Source: JBICHN01 sp043101845 (GTDB lineage: Bacteria > Planctomycetota > Phycisphaerae > Phycisphaerales > UBA5793). Taken from it: a stretch of 64,000 nt of DNA. The position numbers and the translations under genes are program-made. Shown piece by piece: positions 24,068 through 32,925 of this stretch (positions within the stretch are counted from its first letter, which is position 1; each line of letters begins with the position of its first letter). The notes under the pieces are model-generated. The model ran no database searches, had not been told where the DNA came from, and saw only the letters and a list, made by a program, of their open reading frames with translations. The stretch is taken from NCBI GenBank assembly GCA_043101845.1, contig JBICHN010000002.1, forward strand, positions 62,001-126,000, in the 5' to 3' direction.

Positions 24068-25714
24068 TCACCGCGGCTTGTCAAGCGCCAGCCCGGTCGC
24101 GGCGTCCGTTCGACGGGCGACAAGGACGAGCGCGTCGGTGACCGTCTCTTCAACGCTCCGTTCATCGGTTCGGATGATGAGCCGGGATTCGGGCTCCCAC
24201 TCGTCGGTCGGTTCAAATCGTTCGCGAGCCTGTTCGTAGACCGTCCAGTCGGCGTCCGATGGTTCGTCTCGTTGCGATCGACGAGCGTCGAGTCGATCGC
24301 GGATCGAAGATTCCTCGGCCGTAGCTTCTATGAGAATGACCTCTACTCCTAACGAGCGTGCGAGATCCCGAGCCCGACCCCGCTCGTCCCGCGACGAGTG
24401 CGTGGCGTCGAGAATGGCGATCCGGCCGTCGTTCGCGATCGTTCGCTTCGCCTCGGTCCGCATCCGTTCGTACACATGGCGCGTCATTGCCTCCGAGTAG
24501 ATCGCCTCACGATCGGCGGCGTCGGTTCTTGTCGTCGCCTCTCTCCCTGCAAGCGACTTCCGGAGCACATCGGTCCTGATCCATTCAGCGTCGAGCGCCC
24601 ACGTGAGAGCAGAGGCGAGAAAGCTCTTGCCCGATCCGGGCAGGCCGCACATCACGATGAGGCATGCGGGCACGAGGTAGCCGACGGCGAGTTGAACAAA
24701 TCGCGTCGCTTCAGCGCGGGCGCGTGTCCGATCAGAAGGCTCGACCTCGGACTCAATCGACTTGAGCGCGAGGACCTTGGCTCGAATGATGGCGAAGTGC
24801 GCTTTGTAGAATCGCGCTACGCGGCTCATCGTGAGATCATCCGTCCGGTCCGCGTAGCGCTCCAGCAATCGACGAGCGAGGTCGCGTCGACCGAGGCGAT
24901 CGAAATCCATTGCAAGATACGAGAGCTCCGCCGCGACATCCCGGCAGCGGAATCGCCGGCTGAACTCGATGCAGTCGTACATCACGAACTCGTCGTCCAG
25001 CAGACAGATGTTGCCGGCGTGCAGATCGCCATGGCCCTCGCGAACTCGACCTTCTTCGACACGGTGAGCCAGCAGTGTCCGCCGACGGTCGATGAACGCC
25101 GTCATTGCGCAGCGAACACTGTCGAGCAACTCCTGAGGGACAAAGCCGTCGGGACCGGTGAAGCGTTGAAGTCCATCCAGATTGTCGATCTCCTGCGCTC
25201 GGAGATCGTCCGGCGTCGCGTGTTCGTCCACGCCGGCGCCGGTGGCGCACGACGAGTGAAAGTCGACGAGTCGCTCGACGAGTGTGTCGATTTGTTGCGG
25301 TGTGACTTCGTTCCGCTCAAGCAGCGAGTCGAGCATGCGATCCGCTGGCAATTGTTGCATCTCGACCGCGTAGTCGATCGTTTCGCCTTCACCGTCGAGT
25401 CGGATCATTCCGTGATCGTCACGGGTAATCGGACGAACGCCGAGATAGACATCGGGGGCGAGTCGACGGTTGAGCCGAACCTCCTCCTCGCAGAATCGCC
25501 GCCGCGCTTCGAGTGTGGAGTAATCAAGAAACCCCATGTCGACCGGCTTCTTCACCTTGTAGACCCGATCGCCGACGAAGAAGAGCATGGAGATGTGGGT
25601 TTGAATCACTTCGATCCGCGCTCCATCGGCGGCCGGCCACGCGTCGGTCGCGGACAACGAAGTGAGCAGGGAAGCTCCATCTTCGTTCGAGTTGGTCGGC
25701 GCGTCTTCTTTCAT
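24068..25714 (-). CDS. Aminoglycoside-phosphotransferase-like domain fused to P-loop kinase
   Basis: The product (548 residues from the ATG at 25714; a TTG at 25756 would add 14) has two parts. Residues 40-330 are APH/kinase-like, with VYKVKKPVDMGFLDYST, the catalytic-loop-like VREGHGDLHAGNICLLDD and the metal-site-like MYDCIEFS. Residues 355-540 are a small P-loop kinase with Walker A GLPGSGKSFLASAL and ILDATHSSRDER. This fusion is widespread in bacteria, annotated as an AAA-family or bifunctional aminoglycoside phosphotransferase/ATP-binding protein; substrates are not known. It contains the only ACGT tetranucleotide (24601) outside the 37-42 kb region. Confidence 0.88.
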   Translation of the reverse strand: MKEDAPTNSNEDGASLLTSLSATDAWPAADGARIEVIQTHISMLFFVGDRVYKVKKPVDMGFLDYSTLEARRRFCEEEVRLNRRLAPDVYLGVRPITRDDHGMIRLDGEGETIDYAVEMQQLPADRMLDSLLERNEVTPQQIDTLVERLVDFHSSCATGAGVDEHATPDDLRAQEIDNLDGLQRFTGPDGFVPQELLDSVRCAMTAFIDRRRTLLAHRVEEGRVREGHGDLHAGNICLLDDEFVMYDCIEFSRRFRCRDVAAELSYLAMDFDRLGRRDLARRLLERYADRTDDLTMSRVARFYKAHFAIIRAKVLALKSIESEVEPSDRTRARAEATRFVQLAVGYLVPACLIVMCGLPGSGKSFLASALTWALDAEWIRTDVLRKSLAGREATTRTDAADREAIYSEAMTRHVYERMRTEAKRTIANDGRIAILDATHSSRDERGRARDLARSLGVEVILIEATAEESSIRDRLDARRSQRDEPSDADWTVYEQARERFEPTDEWEPESRLIIRTDERSVEETVTDALVLVARRTDAATGLALDKPR

Positions 25715-25812
25715 CCGCGCCCAAGCGTACCGTTTGTCACTCAGGTCGTCGCTCAATACCGTGAGCGATTCACATTCGAAGCGCGTTGCGACGACGCGAA
25801 GGATTCAGGTGC

Positions 25813-27639
25813 ATGGCACGGCGGATTCCCGGGGCATCAGGAGGCAGACGAAACGGTGGAGGACGACCGAGAGCCGGATTGCGGCCGGAGGAGGCCGAGC
25901 GCCAGTTTCGCCAGGCCCTGCGGCGGAAGCCGAACGATGTCGAGACGCTCCGCCGTCTCGCGACGCTCCTGCGCAAGTCGAATCGGCCGGGCGAGGCCGC
26001 CGAAACGCTGCAGAAAGCGATCCGATTCACACCCGGCAAGATCGAACTGTACAACGAGCTTCTCGCGTGCCTCATGATGGCCGGCCGCGACGACGAGGCG
26101 CCCGCGGTCGCGGAGCAGGCGATCAAGGTCGCGCCGAAGCACCCGATCGGATACTTTCACCTCGGCCAGCATTTCCGGCGACAGTTCGAACCCGCCGCGG
26201 CGATCAGGACGCTCGAAGAAGGCCTCTCGCAATGCGGCGACGACTGGCATCTCCGCCGTCTGCTCGCCGCGTCCTACGCGGACTACGGCGACCAGGCGAA
26301 AGCTGTCTCACTCTTCGAGGGAGTGCTGCGCGAAGATGATTCCGACGCGGCGGCCCACGCGGAGTTCGCGAACGCGCTTCGTGCCGAGGGGCGTCTCGAA
26401 GACGCGCGTCGACATCTCGAGCGAGCGCTGCAACTCCAACCGGGAGATCCTGTAGCGGTCGCCGCCCTCGCGGAACTGCACGAGTCAGCGCGTGAGTACG
26501 ACCAGGCGGCGAACCTCGTCACGCGGGCGATCTATTCCGGCGTGCAGCATCCAGAAGTCGTCTTCGCCTACGCCCGAGTCTCGAAGCGCTCGAACAACCC
26601 CGGCGCCGCCGTGCCGCTGCTCGAGCAGATCGCGGATGACGCGTCGGCCACGCCCTCCGCCCGCGCGCAGGCGAATCTCATTCTCGGCTCGCTTCACGAG
26701 GAACTCGGCGCGATCGATTCGGCGTGGACTCGATATCACGCGGGGAACGAGCTTCAGAAGGGGGCCTATGACCCCGAGTCGATTCGGCAGACGGTCGACG
26801 CGCTCGTCGATCTCTTTCCGCCTGGCGCTCTGGCGTCGTATCCGCGCGCCGCGACACGGAGTGATCGACCGATCTATATCGTCGGAATGCCGCGCACCGG
26901 CACAAGCTTGGTCGAGCAGATTCTGAGTTGCCATCCGGCCGTGCACGGATCGGGTGAGCGTCATGATGTGTCGAGAATCGGATTCGAGATCGAGAAGCGC
27001 TCGTCCAGCGAAGCGGGAACTTATCCGTGGAGTGTCCGCGCCCTCACGCCGCAGATGATCGACGCTCTGTCGGCGGAGTACTTCGAGCGGCTCAATGCGG
27101 CCGCGCCGGACGCGCGCCACATCGTCGACAAGAACCCGTTCAACTTTCTCAATCTGGGCCTGATCGCGCTCCTCGCGCCGGCCGCCCGCATCATTCACTG
27201 CCGGCGACATCCGCTCGACACCTGCTTCTCCATCTATACCACGCGTCTCAGCGCGAAGAATGACTACTCGAACGATCTCAACCACATCGTCGCGTTCTAC
27301 AAGCAGTACCGGCGACTCATGGATCACTGGCAGTCCACGCTCGATCTCACGCTGATCGACATGCCGTATGAACGGCTTGTCCATGATCTCGAGGGTGAAA
27401 CCCGCCGCATGCTCGACGCGCTCAACCTCGAATTCCGCGCCGAATGCCTCGCGTTTCACAAGTCGGAGCGGTACACGCGCACCCTCAGCCAGGATCAGGT
27501 TCGTCGTCCGATCTACCACAGCTCGATTGGACGCGGCCAACGCTTCGCAGCGCATCTTGGAGACTTGAGGGATGGCCTCCGCGACGAGATCGACGCGTAC
27601 GAGCGCGAGATTGGCTCCATCGCTACGGCAGCCGAATGA
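25813..27639 (+). CDS. TPR-repeat sulfotransferase
   Basis: The 608-residue protein has a basic start, about eight TPR-like helix pairs (residues 25-300) beginning with EEAERQFRQALRRKP, and a sulfotransferase domain in the second half. The 5'-phosphosulfate loop is RPIYIVGMPRTGTSLVEQIL (about 348-367). The 3'-phosphate region is IIHCRRHPLDTCFSIY (about 459-474). Such TPR-sulfotransferases transfer sulfate from PAPS to unknown acceptors, probably proteins or glycans, and are frequent in planctomycetes and proteobacteria. The ATG at 25813 follows AAGGA; an ATG at 25786 is possible. The 3' end overlaps the convergent PhzF gene by 17 bases. Confidence 0.9.
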   Translation: MARRIPGASGGRRNGGGRPRAGLRPEEAERQFRQALRRKPNDVETLRRLATLLRKSNRPGEAAETLQKAIRFTPGKIELYNELLACLMMAGRDDEAPAVAEQAIKVAPKHPIGYFHLGQHFRRQFEPAAAIRTLEEGLSQCGDDWHLRRLLAASYADYGDQAKAVSLFEGVLREDDSDAAAHAEFANALRAEGRLEDARRHLERALQLQPGDPVAVAALAELHESAREYDQAANLVTRAIYSGVQHPEVVFAYARVSKRSNNPGAAVPLLEQIADDASATPSARAQANLILGSLHEELGAIDSAWTRYHAGNELQKGAYDPESIRQTVDALVDLFPPGALASYPRAATRSDRPIYIVGMPRTGTSLVEQILSCHPAVHGSGERHDVSRIGFEIEKRSSSEAGTYPWSVRALTPQMIDALSAEYFERLNAAAPDARHIVDKNPFNFLNLGLIALLAPAARIIHCRRHPLDTCFSIYTTRLSAKNDYSNDLNHIVAFYKQYRRLMDHWQSTLDLTLIDMPYERLVHDLEGETRRMLDALNLEFRAECLAFHKSERYTRTLSQDQVRRPIYHSSIGRGQRFAAHLGDLRDGLRDEIDAYEREIGSIATAAE

Positions 27640-28489
27640 CGCCGCGCATGACGAGCACGGCGTGACCGACGAGGTCAACCCGTCCATCCTCGCGCACGCG
27701 CACGGTGAGCTCGCCGCCCCGCACGGACACCTGTCGCGCGCGAAACTCGGACTGGCCGAGACGATCGCGCCACCACGCGGCGAGTAGACAATGGGCCGAG
27801 CCGGTCACTGGGTCTTCGTTTACTCCCACGCAGGGACCGAAGAATCTCGAGACGAAGTCGGCGTCGCCTCCACGGTCTCTCGCCGTGACGATGACGGCGC
27901 ACACCCCGTGACTTTCGCACGCGGTGCGCAGGGCGTCAAAGTCGGGAGTGACCGAGCGCACCTCGTCCGGGTTGTCGACCTCGACCAACGAATAGGTGCT
28001 TTCACCGACGGCGAACGACTCAATCCGATCGACGCCGAGCGCGTACACGATGTCGGCGGGCTCGGCGCGGCGTTCAAACCGATCGATCGGAAAGTCGAGC
28101 CGGATGGCGCCGTCAAGCTTGGAGTCACGCTCGGCGAAGAGCGAGCCGCGCTTTCGGGTTTCGAATCGAAGGCGCGTGGACTCCACGCCGAGCGATTCGA
28201 AGAGCACGAAGGCACTGGCGAGCGTCGCGTGCCCGCACAACTCCACTTCCATCGTCGGGGTAAACCACCGCAGATTGAACGCGTCCTGCGATGGATCGAT
28301 CGTGGCGCCTCCAACCGGCTCGACGAACGCGGTCTCCGAGAGGTTCATCTCGGCTGCGATCTGTTGCATGACCGATTCTTCGAGGGCCCGCTCCACGAGA
28401 CAGACGGCGGCGGGATTGCCTCGAAACGGGACTCGAGTGAACGAATCAATCTGGTAGACCGTCAATTCGCCGGGTGTCGTCGTAGGCAT
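27623..28489 (-). CDS. PhzF-family isomerase/epimerase
   Basis: The 288-residue protein shows the two-lobed diaminopimelate-epimerase-like fold of the PhzF family. The start is YQIDSFTRVPFRGNPAAVCLV; the catalytic Glu is in NLSETAFVEP near residue 51; then FTPTMEVELCGHATLASAFVL near 80-100 and the second-lobe GVNEDPVTGSAHCLLAAWW near 220. PhzF itself isomerises a phenazine precursor, but most members of this size have unknown small-molecule substrates, and no phenazine genes are here. Confidence 0.92.
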   Translation of the reverse strand: MPTTTPGELTVYQIDSFTRVPFRGNPAAVCLVERALEESVMQQIAAEMNLSETAFVEPVGGATIDPSQDAFNLRWFTPTMEVELCGHATLASAFVLFESLGVESTRLRFETRKRGSLFAERDSKLDGAIRLDFPIDRFERRAEPADIVYALGVDRIESFAVGESTYSLVEVDNPDEVRSVTPDFDALRTACESHGVCAVIVTARDRGGDADFVSRFFGPCVGVNEDPVTGSAHCLLAAWWRDRLGQSEFRARQVSVRGGELTVRVREDGRVDLVGHAVLVMRGVIRLP

Positions 28490-28494
28490 AGCAG

Positions 28495-28761
28495 TTATTC
28501 ATAGCTCGACCGGACGCGCCCGCCCGTGCCGCAGAGGCTGAACAGACAATCCTCGATTCGGACTCCGTCCTCAAGAAAGATGCAACATCCGTCGACGGCG
28601 CTCGTAGGAATAAGCGATGGGCGTCCGCAGACGCCGATTCCGGTGAACCTCTCCGATTCGAGGTTCGCACACCGGACACCACAGCCGACGGCCGTGGGAA
28701 TACGCCGTGATCCGCCGCAATTCGTTGTCGCGTCGATCGCCGTGTACTGGTCCCGTCGCAC
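28495..28761 (-). CDS. Possible small cysteine-rich protein (uncertain)
   Basis: An 88-codon open frame ends six bases before the PhzF start on the same strand, which is operon-like spacing. The predicted product has eight Cys (CGG, GCGVRC, VCG, GCC, DCLFSLCG), an unusual content for a chance frame, and its second half (GIGVCGRPSLIP and DGVRIEDCLFSL) looks protein-like. It matches no family I know. A chance frame is quite possible; a longer frame on the same stretch exists on the plus strand, but with worse composition. Confidence 0.3.
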   Translation of the reverse strand: MRRDQYTAIDATTNCGGSRRIPTAVGCGVRCANLESERFTGIGVCGRPSLIPTSAVDGCCIFLEDGVRIEDCLFSLCGTGGRVRSSYE

Positions 28762-28845
28762 AACTCGAAGTCATCGCGACGCGATATCTACGCGCGTCGT
28801 GAGGTGTGACACCACCGACCTGAGCGGGAGGGGAGCTTCGCTCAT

Positions 28846-30156
28846 ATGCCGATCGGAACGGAGTATGGAACACGGTGCGCCGGTCGAATTCCGGTCGTCG
28901 GCGTCGTGTCGCTCGCCGCATTGATCGTGGTCGCAATCGCATTCGTCGCCGCGTCGCGCATGTGGCGACCGAGCGGAACCGTCCATCATGTGGACGCGTC
29001 CCGGACGACGAGCGGCGCGGGCGACGCGTGGGCGTCGGCCTTCGCCACGCTTGACGAGGCGTTGCGCCGCGCGGCGCCCGGCGACGAAATCTGGATCGCC
29101 GCCGGAACCTATCGCCCTGACGCCTCATCTGGTTCGCGCGACGCGAAGTTCGTCATCCCTGACGGTGTTCAACTCTTCGGCGGATTCGCCGGGCACGAAA
29201 CGAAGCGGTCCGAACGCGATCCCGAAGCGAATCCGACCGTCCTGTCCGGCGAACTCGGTGATCCGGACCGGTTCGACGACAACGCGAAGCATGTCGTCGC
29301 CGTGCCGCGCTCGCGCGGCGTGATGCTCGACGGACTCACGATCGAGCGCGGCTCCTCCGACCGATTCGGCGGCGGCGTCATCGTGCACGGCGCGAAGCGC
29401 TTCGTCATGCGGAACTGCGTCGTCCGCGACAATCGCGCCTACGCGGGCGCTGGTGTGTTCAATCGGCGGAGCGATTCGGTGTTCGAAGACTGCGTGTTCG
29501 AAGGCAACAAGGCCATCGTCCGCGGCGGCGGCATCTACACCGTGGAGTCATCGCCCGTCATCGCAAAGTGCCGATTCATCGGGAATTCGTCGTTCGAAGG
29601 CGGCAGCGGCGTGTATGTCGTCGGCGGTGATCCGCGATTCGTGGACGACGCGTTCCTCGCGAACCGGGCCGAGGAAGCGGGCGCCGGTGTGCGCAATGTC
29701 ATCGGATCGATGACGATGGAGCGGTGTCTCTTCGAGGGTAACGAGGCCGCCTCGGGCGCAGGATACCTGCACGACTCCGGGCTCGGCGCGCTGCGCGAGA
29801 ATGTGTTCCGTGAGAACATCGCGCGCGAGCGCGGCGGCGGCATGGCGGTGACGAACGGCTTCGTCGATCTCGAGGGGTGTCGCTTCCTCGAAAATCGCGT
29901 CGAGTCGGAGCGCGGCGTCGGGGGCGGACTCGTGAACGAACGCGGCGAGGTGAGCCTCGTGAACGGCGAGTTCCGGGGCAACGAGGCCGCCGCCGGGGCG
30001 ATGGTACATGTCGAGGCGCCGGGCGCGGTGACGCTCAAAGACTGTGCGCTCGAACCGGAAGGAACGATCGGGCCGCTCGTCGGCGGCGACGGCGCCGTGG
30101 CTTGGATCGACCGTGAAGAACTGGACGATGCGGCGTCGGAAAGGGATCCGAATTGA
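28846..30156 (+). CDS. Signal-anchored right-handed beta-helix repeat protein
   Basis: The 436-residue protein has a hydrophobic anchor (about residues 15-40), then GDAWASAFATLDEALRRAAPGDEIWIAAGTYRP, the typical start of planctomycete pectate-lyase-fold proteins. Repeated coils follow, with motifs like RNCVVRDNRA-x-AGAGVFN, EDCVFEGNKA and CRFLENRVE, spaced about 22-25 residues. This is the polymorphic-membrane-protein-like or DUF1565-type beta-helix found in extracellular proteins that bind or cut polysaccharide. No catalytic residues are evident. A GGGAGGGGAG site lies ten bases before the ATG. It is followed by tRNA-Asp. Confidence 0.82.
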   Translation: MPIGTEYGTRCAGRIPVVGVVSLAALIVVAIAFVAASRMWRPSGTVHHVDASRTTSGAGDAWASAFATLDEALRRAAPGDEIWIAAGTYRPDASSGSRDAKFVIPDGVQLFGGFAGHETKRSERDPEANPTVLSGELGDPDRFDDNAKHVVAVPRSRGVMLDGLTIERGSSDRFGGGVIVHGAKRFVMRNCVVRDNRAYAGAGVFNRRSDSVFEDCVFEGNKAIVRGGGIYTVESSPVIAKCRFIGNSSFEGGSGVYVVGGDPRFVDDAFLANRAEEAGAGVRNVIGSMTMERCLFEGNEAASGAGYLHDSGLGALRENVFRENIARERGGGMAVTNGFVDLEGCRFLENRVESERGVGGGLVNERGEVSLVNGEFRGNEAAAGAMVHVEAPGAVTLKDCALEPEGTIGPLVGGDGAVAWIDREELDDAASERDPN

Positions 30157-30274
30157 GGGGCGGCCGAACCGACTGACGGGCGGACGCGTACTCCAGCGAC
30201 GCGTATGATCGCTCTGGTCGGCGGGCGCCGCGGGAAACCCGGCTCGAACGGGGTCTCCGATGCCCTCTTCGGGC

Positions 30275-30302
30275 TTGACTCGGCGCACGACGCGGCTAAC
30301 TT
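30275..30302 (+). promoter_or_regulatory. Candidate sigma70-type promoter for tRNA-Asp
   Basis: TTGACT (30275-30280) and TAACTT (30297-30302) with a 16-base spacer stand about 68 bases upstream of the tRNA. Both boxes are close to consensus for GC-rich DNA. Confidence 0.45.
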
Positions 30303-30369
30303 TGGCGTGCTGGTCGCCGAGCCGTCAGGCCCGCCCGGCCGGCCGATGAGTCATGCGAAATGACCATTC

Positions 30370-30443
<74 letters not shown>

Positions 30444-30449
30444 CTTCTC

Positions 30450-30477
30450 AAGCCTCGCTCGTGCGGGGCTTTATCTT
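30450..30477 (+). terminator. Terminator of tRNA-Asp
   Basis: AAGCCTCGC (30450-30458), loop TCGT, and GCGGGGCTT (30463-30471) form a 9-bp stem with one G-U pair, followed by TATCTTT. It lies seven bases after the tRNA. Confidence 0.75.
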
Positions 30478-30521
30478 TGCGCTCGCTCTGCGTTGTGCTT
30501 GAGCCTGGGGACGGGTTCCAG

Positions 30522-31355
30522 CTAACCCCGCTCGTCATAAAAGGTTTCGGTCCGGCTCCACAGGTGCTCCAGGCGGTCGATGCGGTCGCGGGCCGTGGGG
30601 CCGAGGCGCTCCACGATTTCGAGGACGAGTAGCTCCGCGGCGAGGACGGCCGGGACGGAACTGTCGAACGGGCCGACCGCCGGGACCTCGAGTTCGAGCC
30701 AGGTCTCGGTCATCGACGCGAGCGGTGAGAGCGGGCCATCCGTGATCGACACGAGCGAAACACCCTGTTCCACCAGGGCTCGGGCGGCGAGGACAATGCT
30801 GCGCCGGTATCGCGAAAAGTCGATCACCACTGCAGCGTCCCGGTCCGTCGTCCGGCTGAGGTCACGGCCGAGGTTGTGCGTATCGACGAGGCTCACCCCG
30901 TCCCGGACCATGGAGAGGCCGCTCAACAGGACATGGGCGCCGGCGCGGGAGGTTTCGCCGGACAGGATCCAGACCCGCTCGGCGGCGATGAGCGGCTCGG
31001 CGAGTCGTGCCAGATTGGCGTCATCGAGGGACTGGAAGGTCCGATGGATGGCGTCGTCGATGTGTGGTCGCAGGCGGGCGTGCTCGCCGTGTGGCTGGCG
31101 AATCCGCTGGCCGGGCGTGGCGAGTCGCCGCGCCACGCCTTCCTGAACCCACCCCTGCAGGTCGCTGTACCCGTCGAATCCAAGTTTGGTCGCGAATCGG
31201 ACGATCGAAGGACGGCTCGTGCTCACCCGCGCGGCGAGGTCCGAAACGGTCCCGAAGGCGAGAAGGGTCGGGTCGGCGAGGACGGCCTCGGCGATTCGCC
31301 GCTCGGTCGGGGTCAACCGGTCACCCACCGTCGCGATTCGCTCCTCGATCGACAC
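30522..31355 (-). CDS. RpiR/MurR-family transcriptional regulator (HTH + SIS domain)
   Basis: The 277-residue protein starts at GTG with AGGAG six bases upstream. Residues 1-80 are an RpiR-type helix-turn-helix: LTPTERRIAEAVLADP, VSDLAARVSTSRPSIVRFATKLGFDGYSDL. Residues 110-260 are a SIS domain (RVWILSGETSRAGAHVLLSGL, VVIDFSRYRRSIVLAARAL) that usually binds a phosphosugar or another metabolite. It is divergent from the aminomutase operon with 103 bases between the starts and a palindrome in that gap, so it very probably controls that operon. The effector may be an intermediate of the pathway. Confidence 0.9.
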   Translation of the reverse strand: MSIEERIATVGDRLTPTERRIAEAVLADPTLLAFGTVSDLAARVSTSRPSIVRFATKLGFDGYSDLQGWVQEGVARRLATPGQRIRQPHGEHARLRPHIDDAIHRTFQSLDDANLARLAEPLIAAERVWILSGETSRAGAHVLLSGLSMVRDGVSLVDTHNLGRDLSRTTDRDAAVVIDFSRYRRSIVLAARALVEQGVSLVSITDGPLSPLASMTETWLELEVPAVGPFDSSVPAVLAAELLVLEIVERLGPTARDRIDRLEHLWSRTETFYDERG

Positions 31356-31378
31356 GATCCGCTCCTATGGTCAATTTG

Positions 31379-31406
31379 TTGCAATCCAGAGTACATACTG
31401 TACACT
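31379..31406 (+). promoter_or_regulatory. Candidate promoter and operator of the aminomutase operon
   Basis: A possible -35 TTGCAA (31379-31384) and -10 TACACT (31401-31406), 16 bases apart, overlap a perfect inverted repeat GTACA-TAC-TGTAC (31391-31403). The repeat sits between the divergent RpiR-type regulator and the aminomutase gene, where an operator for that regulator would be expected. Confidence 0.5.
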
Positions 31407-31458
31407 TAGTTACAAGCCTGGCCAGAGAACCTCTCGATCCATTCCGGACTTTCCACCC

Positions 31459-32925
31459 ATGATTCAATCAACAGACCAACTCCGCACCGACCGCGCCACC
31501 CGCTTCCTCGAGAGCGTGGAGGACGCTCGGTACGAGCGGCAGATCATCAACGGCCTCAGTCCCTTCTTCAACGAGAAGGCGCCGCCCGACATGCTCGCGT
31601 TCTACAACAACGACGAAGTCGTCAGCCTCAAGGTGCTCAAGGACACCGAGCGTGATGTCGAGCACCGGATGCCGGTGAAGATGACGCGGCATTACTACGA
31701 GTTGGCGAAGACGAGCGCTCCTATCCAGCGCATCGTCAAGGCGAGCCCGGACGAGACGGAGAACCTGGAAGGCTCCGAGGACCCGGGCCACCAGATGGAT
31801 TACAGCCCGGTCGAGGGTCTGCTGCACAAGTATGAGATGGGCCTGATGTATGTCGTCTCGACCTGCTCGGCGCATTGCCGGTTCTGCTACCGCGAGGAAC
31901 TCATCGCGCGCAAGGAGATCGTGCGTCAGGATGGCACGGTGAAGAAGAAGGGCCTCGCGAAGATTCCCGAGATCACCGCGTACATTCGCGAACACAACGA
32001 ACTCGTCGCGAAGAACGGCGGCGTGCACCCCGAGACCGGCCGCGAGAAACTCCGCGAGATTCTGCTCTCCGGTGGTGACCCGATGGTGCTCAACAACTCC
32101 AAGATCGCCGCGTGGCTGGCGGCGCTCGCCGAAGTGGGCATCGAGTCGATCCGCATCGGCACGAAGGAGATGGCGTTCTACCCTCAGCGGTTTGATCGCA
32201 CCTTCCTCGAGATGCTCGACCGGTTCCACGAGACCTACCCGCAGGTCGGGCTGCACATGATGCTCCACTTCGAGCATCCGGACGAGATTCTCGCGAAGGG
32301 GCCGGACGGGGAATACATCCGCGACGAAAACGACTTTCTGCAGTGGGTGCCCGCGACGGGCGAAGCGATGCGCGGGCTCGTATCGCGCGGCTGGCTCACG
32401 GTCGAGAACCAGTCGCCGATCATCAAGGGCATCAACGACGACGCCGACGCCCTGCGGATTCTCCAGCGCGAGTTCAAGCGGGTAGGCGGCGAGAACCATT
32501 ACTTCTTCTGCGGGCGCGACATCGTCGCGTACAAGGCGTTCAATGTTCCGATCGAGACCGCATGGAACATTCTGAATGAATCGCAGAAAGGCCTTTCGGG
32601 CATCGAGAACCACGCGCGTCTTTCGATCACCCATTACAAGGGCAAGACCGAAGTGAACGCGGTCACGAACAAGCCGATCCCGGGTCTCGCCGGGAGTGAG
32701 AACGGCGTCGTGATCTTCAAAATTCTGCGAAACGCGGGGACGGCGCCCGATCGCGGCAAGGTCTGCATCGTCGGGCGGAACCCGGACGCGGTGTGGTTCA
32801 ACGACTACGAGGACCGCGTGCTGTTCGATGAGGCGGGTCTATATGACTATTCGCGTGTAACCAAGCCCGGCGCCACGCCGGCGAGCCTCGCGAGTTCCAT
32901 GCCGCAGTCAGGTATGTGTCGATGA
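31459..32925 (+). CDS. kamA: Lysine-2,3-aminomutase-like radical SAM enzyme (KamA family)
   Basis: The 488-residue enzyme has the radical SAM cluster motif C136-SAH-C140-RF-C143 followed by YRE (Arg145 matches the carboxylate-binding Arg of KamA), LLSGGDP near 203 and LHMMLHFEHP near 265. Near the C-terminus, THYKGKTEV holds the PLP lysine candidate Lys396. KamA moves the 2-amino group to carbon 3, giving a beta-amino acid. Compared with clostridial KamA, Asp293 has a counterpart (Asp354 in GRDIV), but the DAPGGGGK loop with Asp330 is replaced by a short THYKGK. An insert of about 25 residues follows the cluster motif. Lysine is therefore likely but not certain as the substrate. First gene of the operon; four-base overlap with the next. 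Confidence 0.88.
   Translation: MIQSTDQLRTDRATRFLESVEDARYERQIINGLSPFFNEKAPPDMLAFYNNDEVVSLKVLKDTERDVEHRMPVKMTRHYYELAKTSAPIQRIVKASPDETENLEGSEDPGHQMDYSPVEGLLHKYEMGLMYVVSTCSAHCRFCYREELIARKEIVRQDGTVKKKGLAKIPEITAYIREHNELVAKNGGVHPETGREKLREILLSGGDPMVLNNSKIAAWLAALAEVGIESIRIGTKEMAFYPQRFDRTFLEMLDRFHETYPQVGLHMMLHFEHPDEILAKGPDGEYIRDENDFLQWVPATGEAMRGLVSRGWLTVENQSPIIKGINDDADALRILQREFKRVGGENHYFFCGRDIVAYKAFNVPIETAWNILNESQKGLSGIENHARLSITHYKGKTEVNAVTNKPIPGLAGSENGVVIFKILRNAGTAPDRGKVCIVGRNPDAVWFNDYEDRVLFDEAGLYDYSRVTKPGATPASLASSMPQSGMCR

Noticed and set aside
24398..26077. 559-codon plus-strand frame
   Set aside because: Antisense to the kinase-like gene, whose motifs are clear; no domain pattern in this frame.
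31468..32634. 388-codon minus-strand frame
   Set aside because: Shadow of the aminomutase gene; composition His/Arg/Val-rich without motifs.
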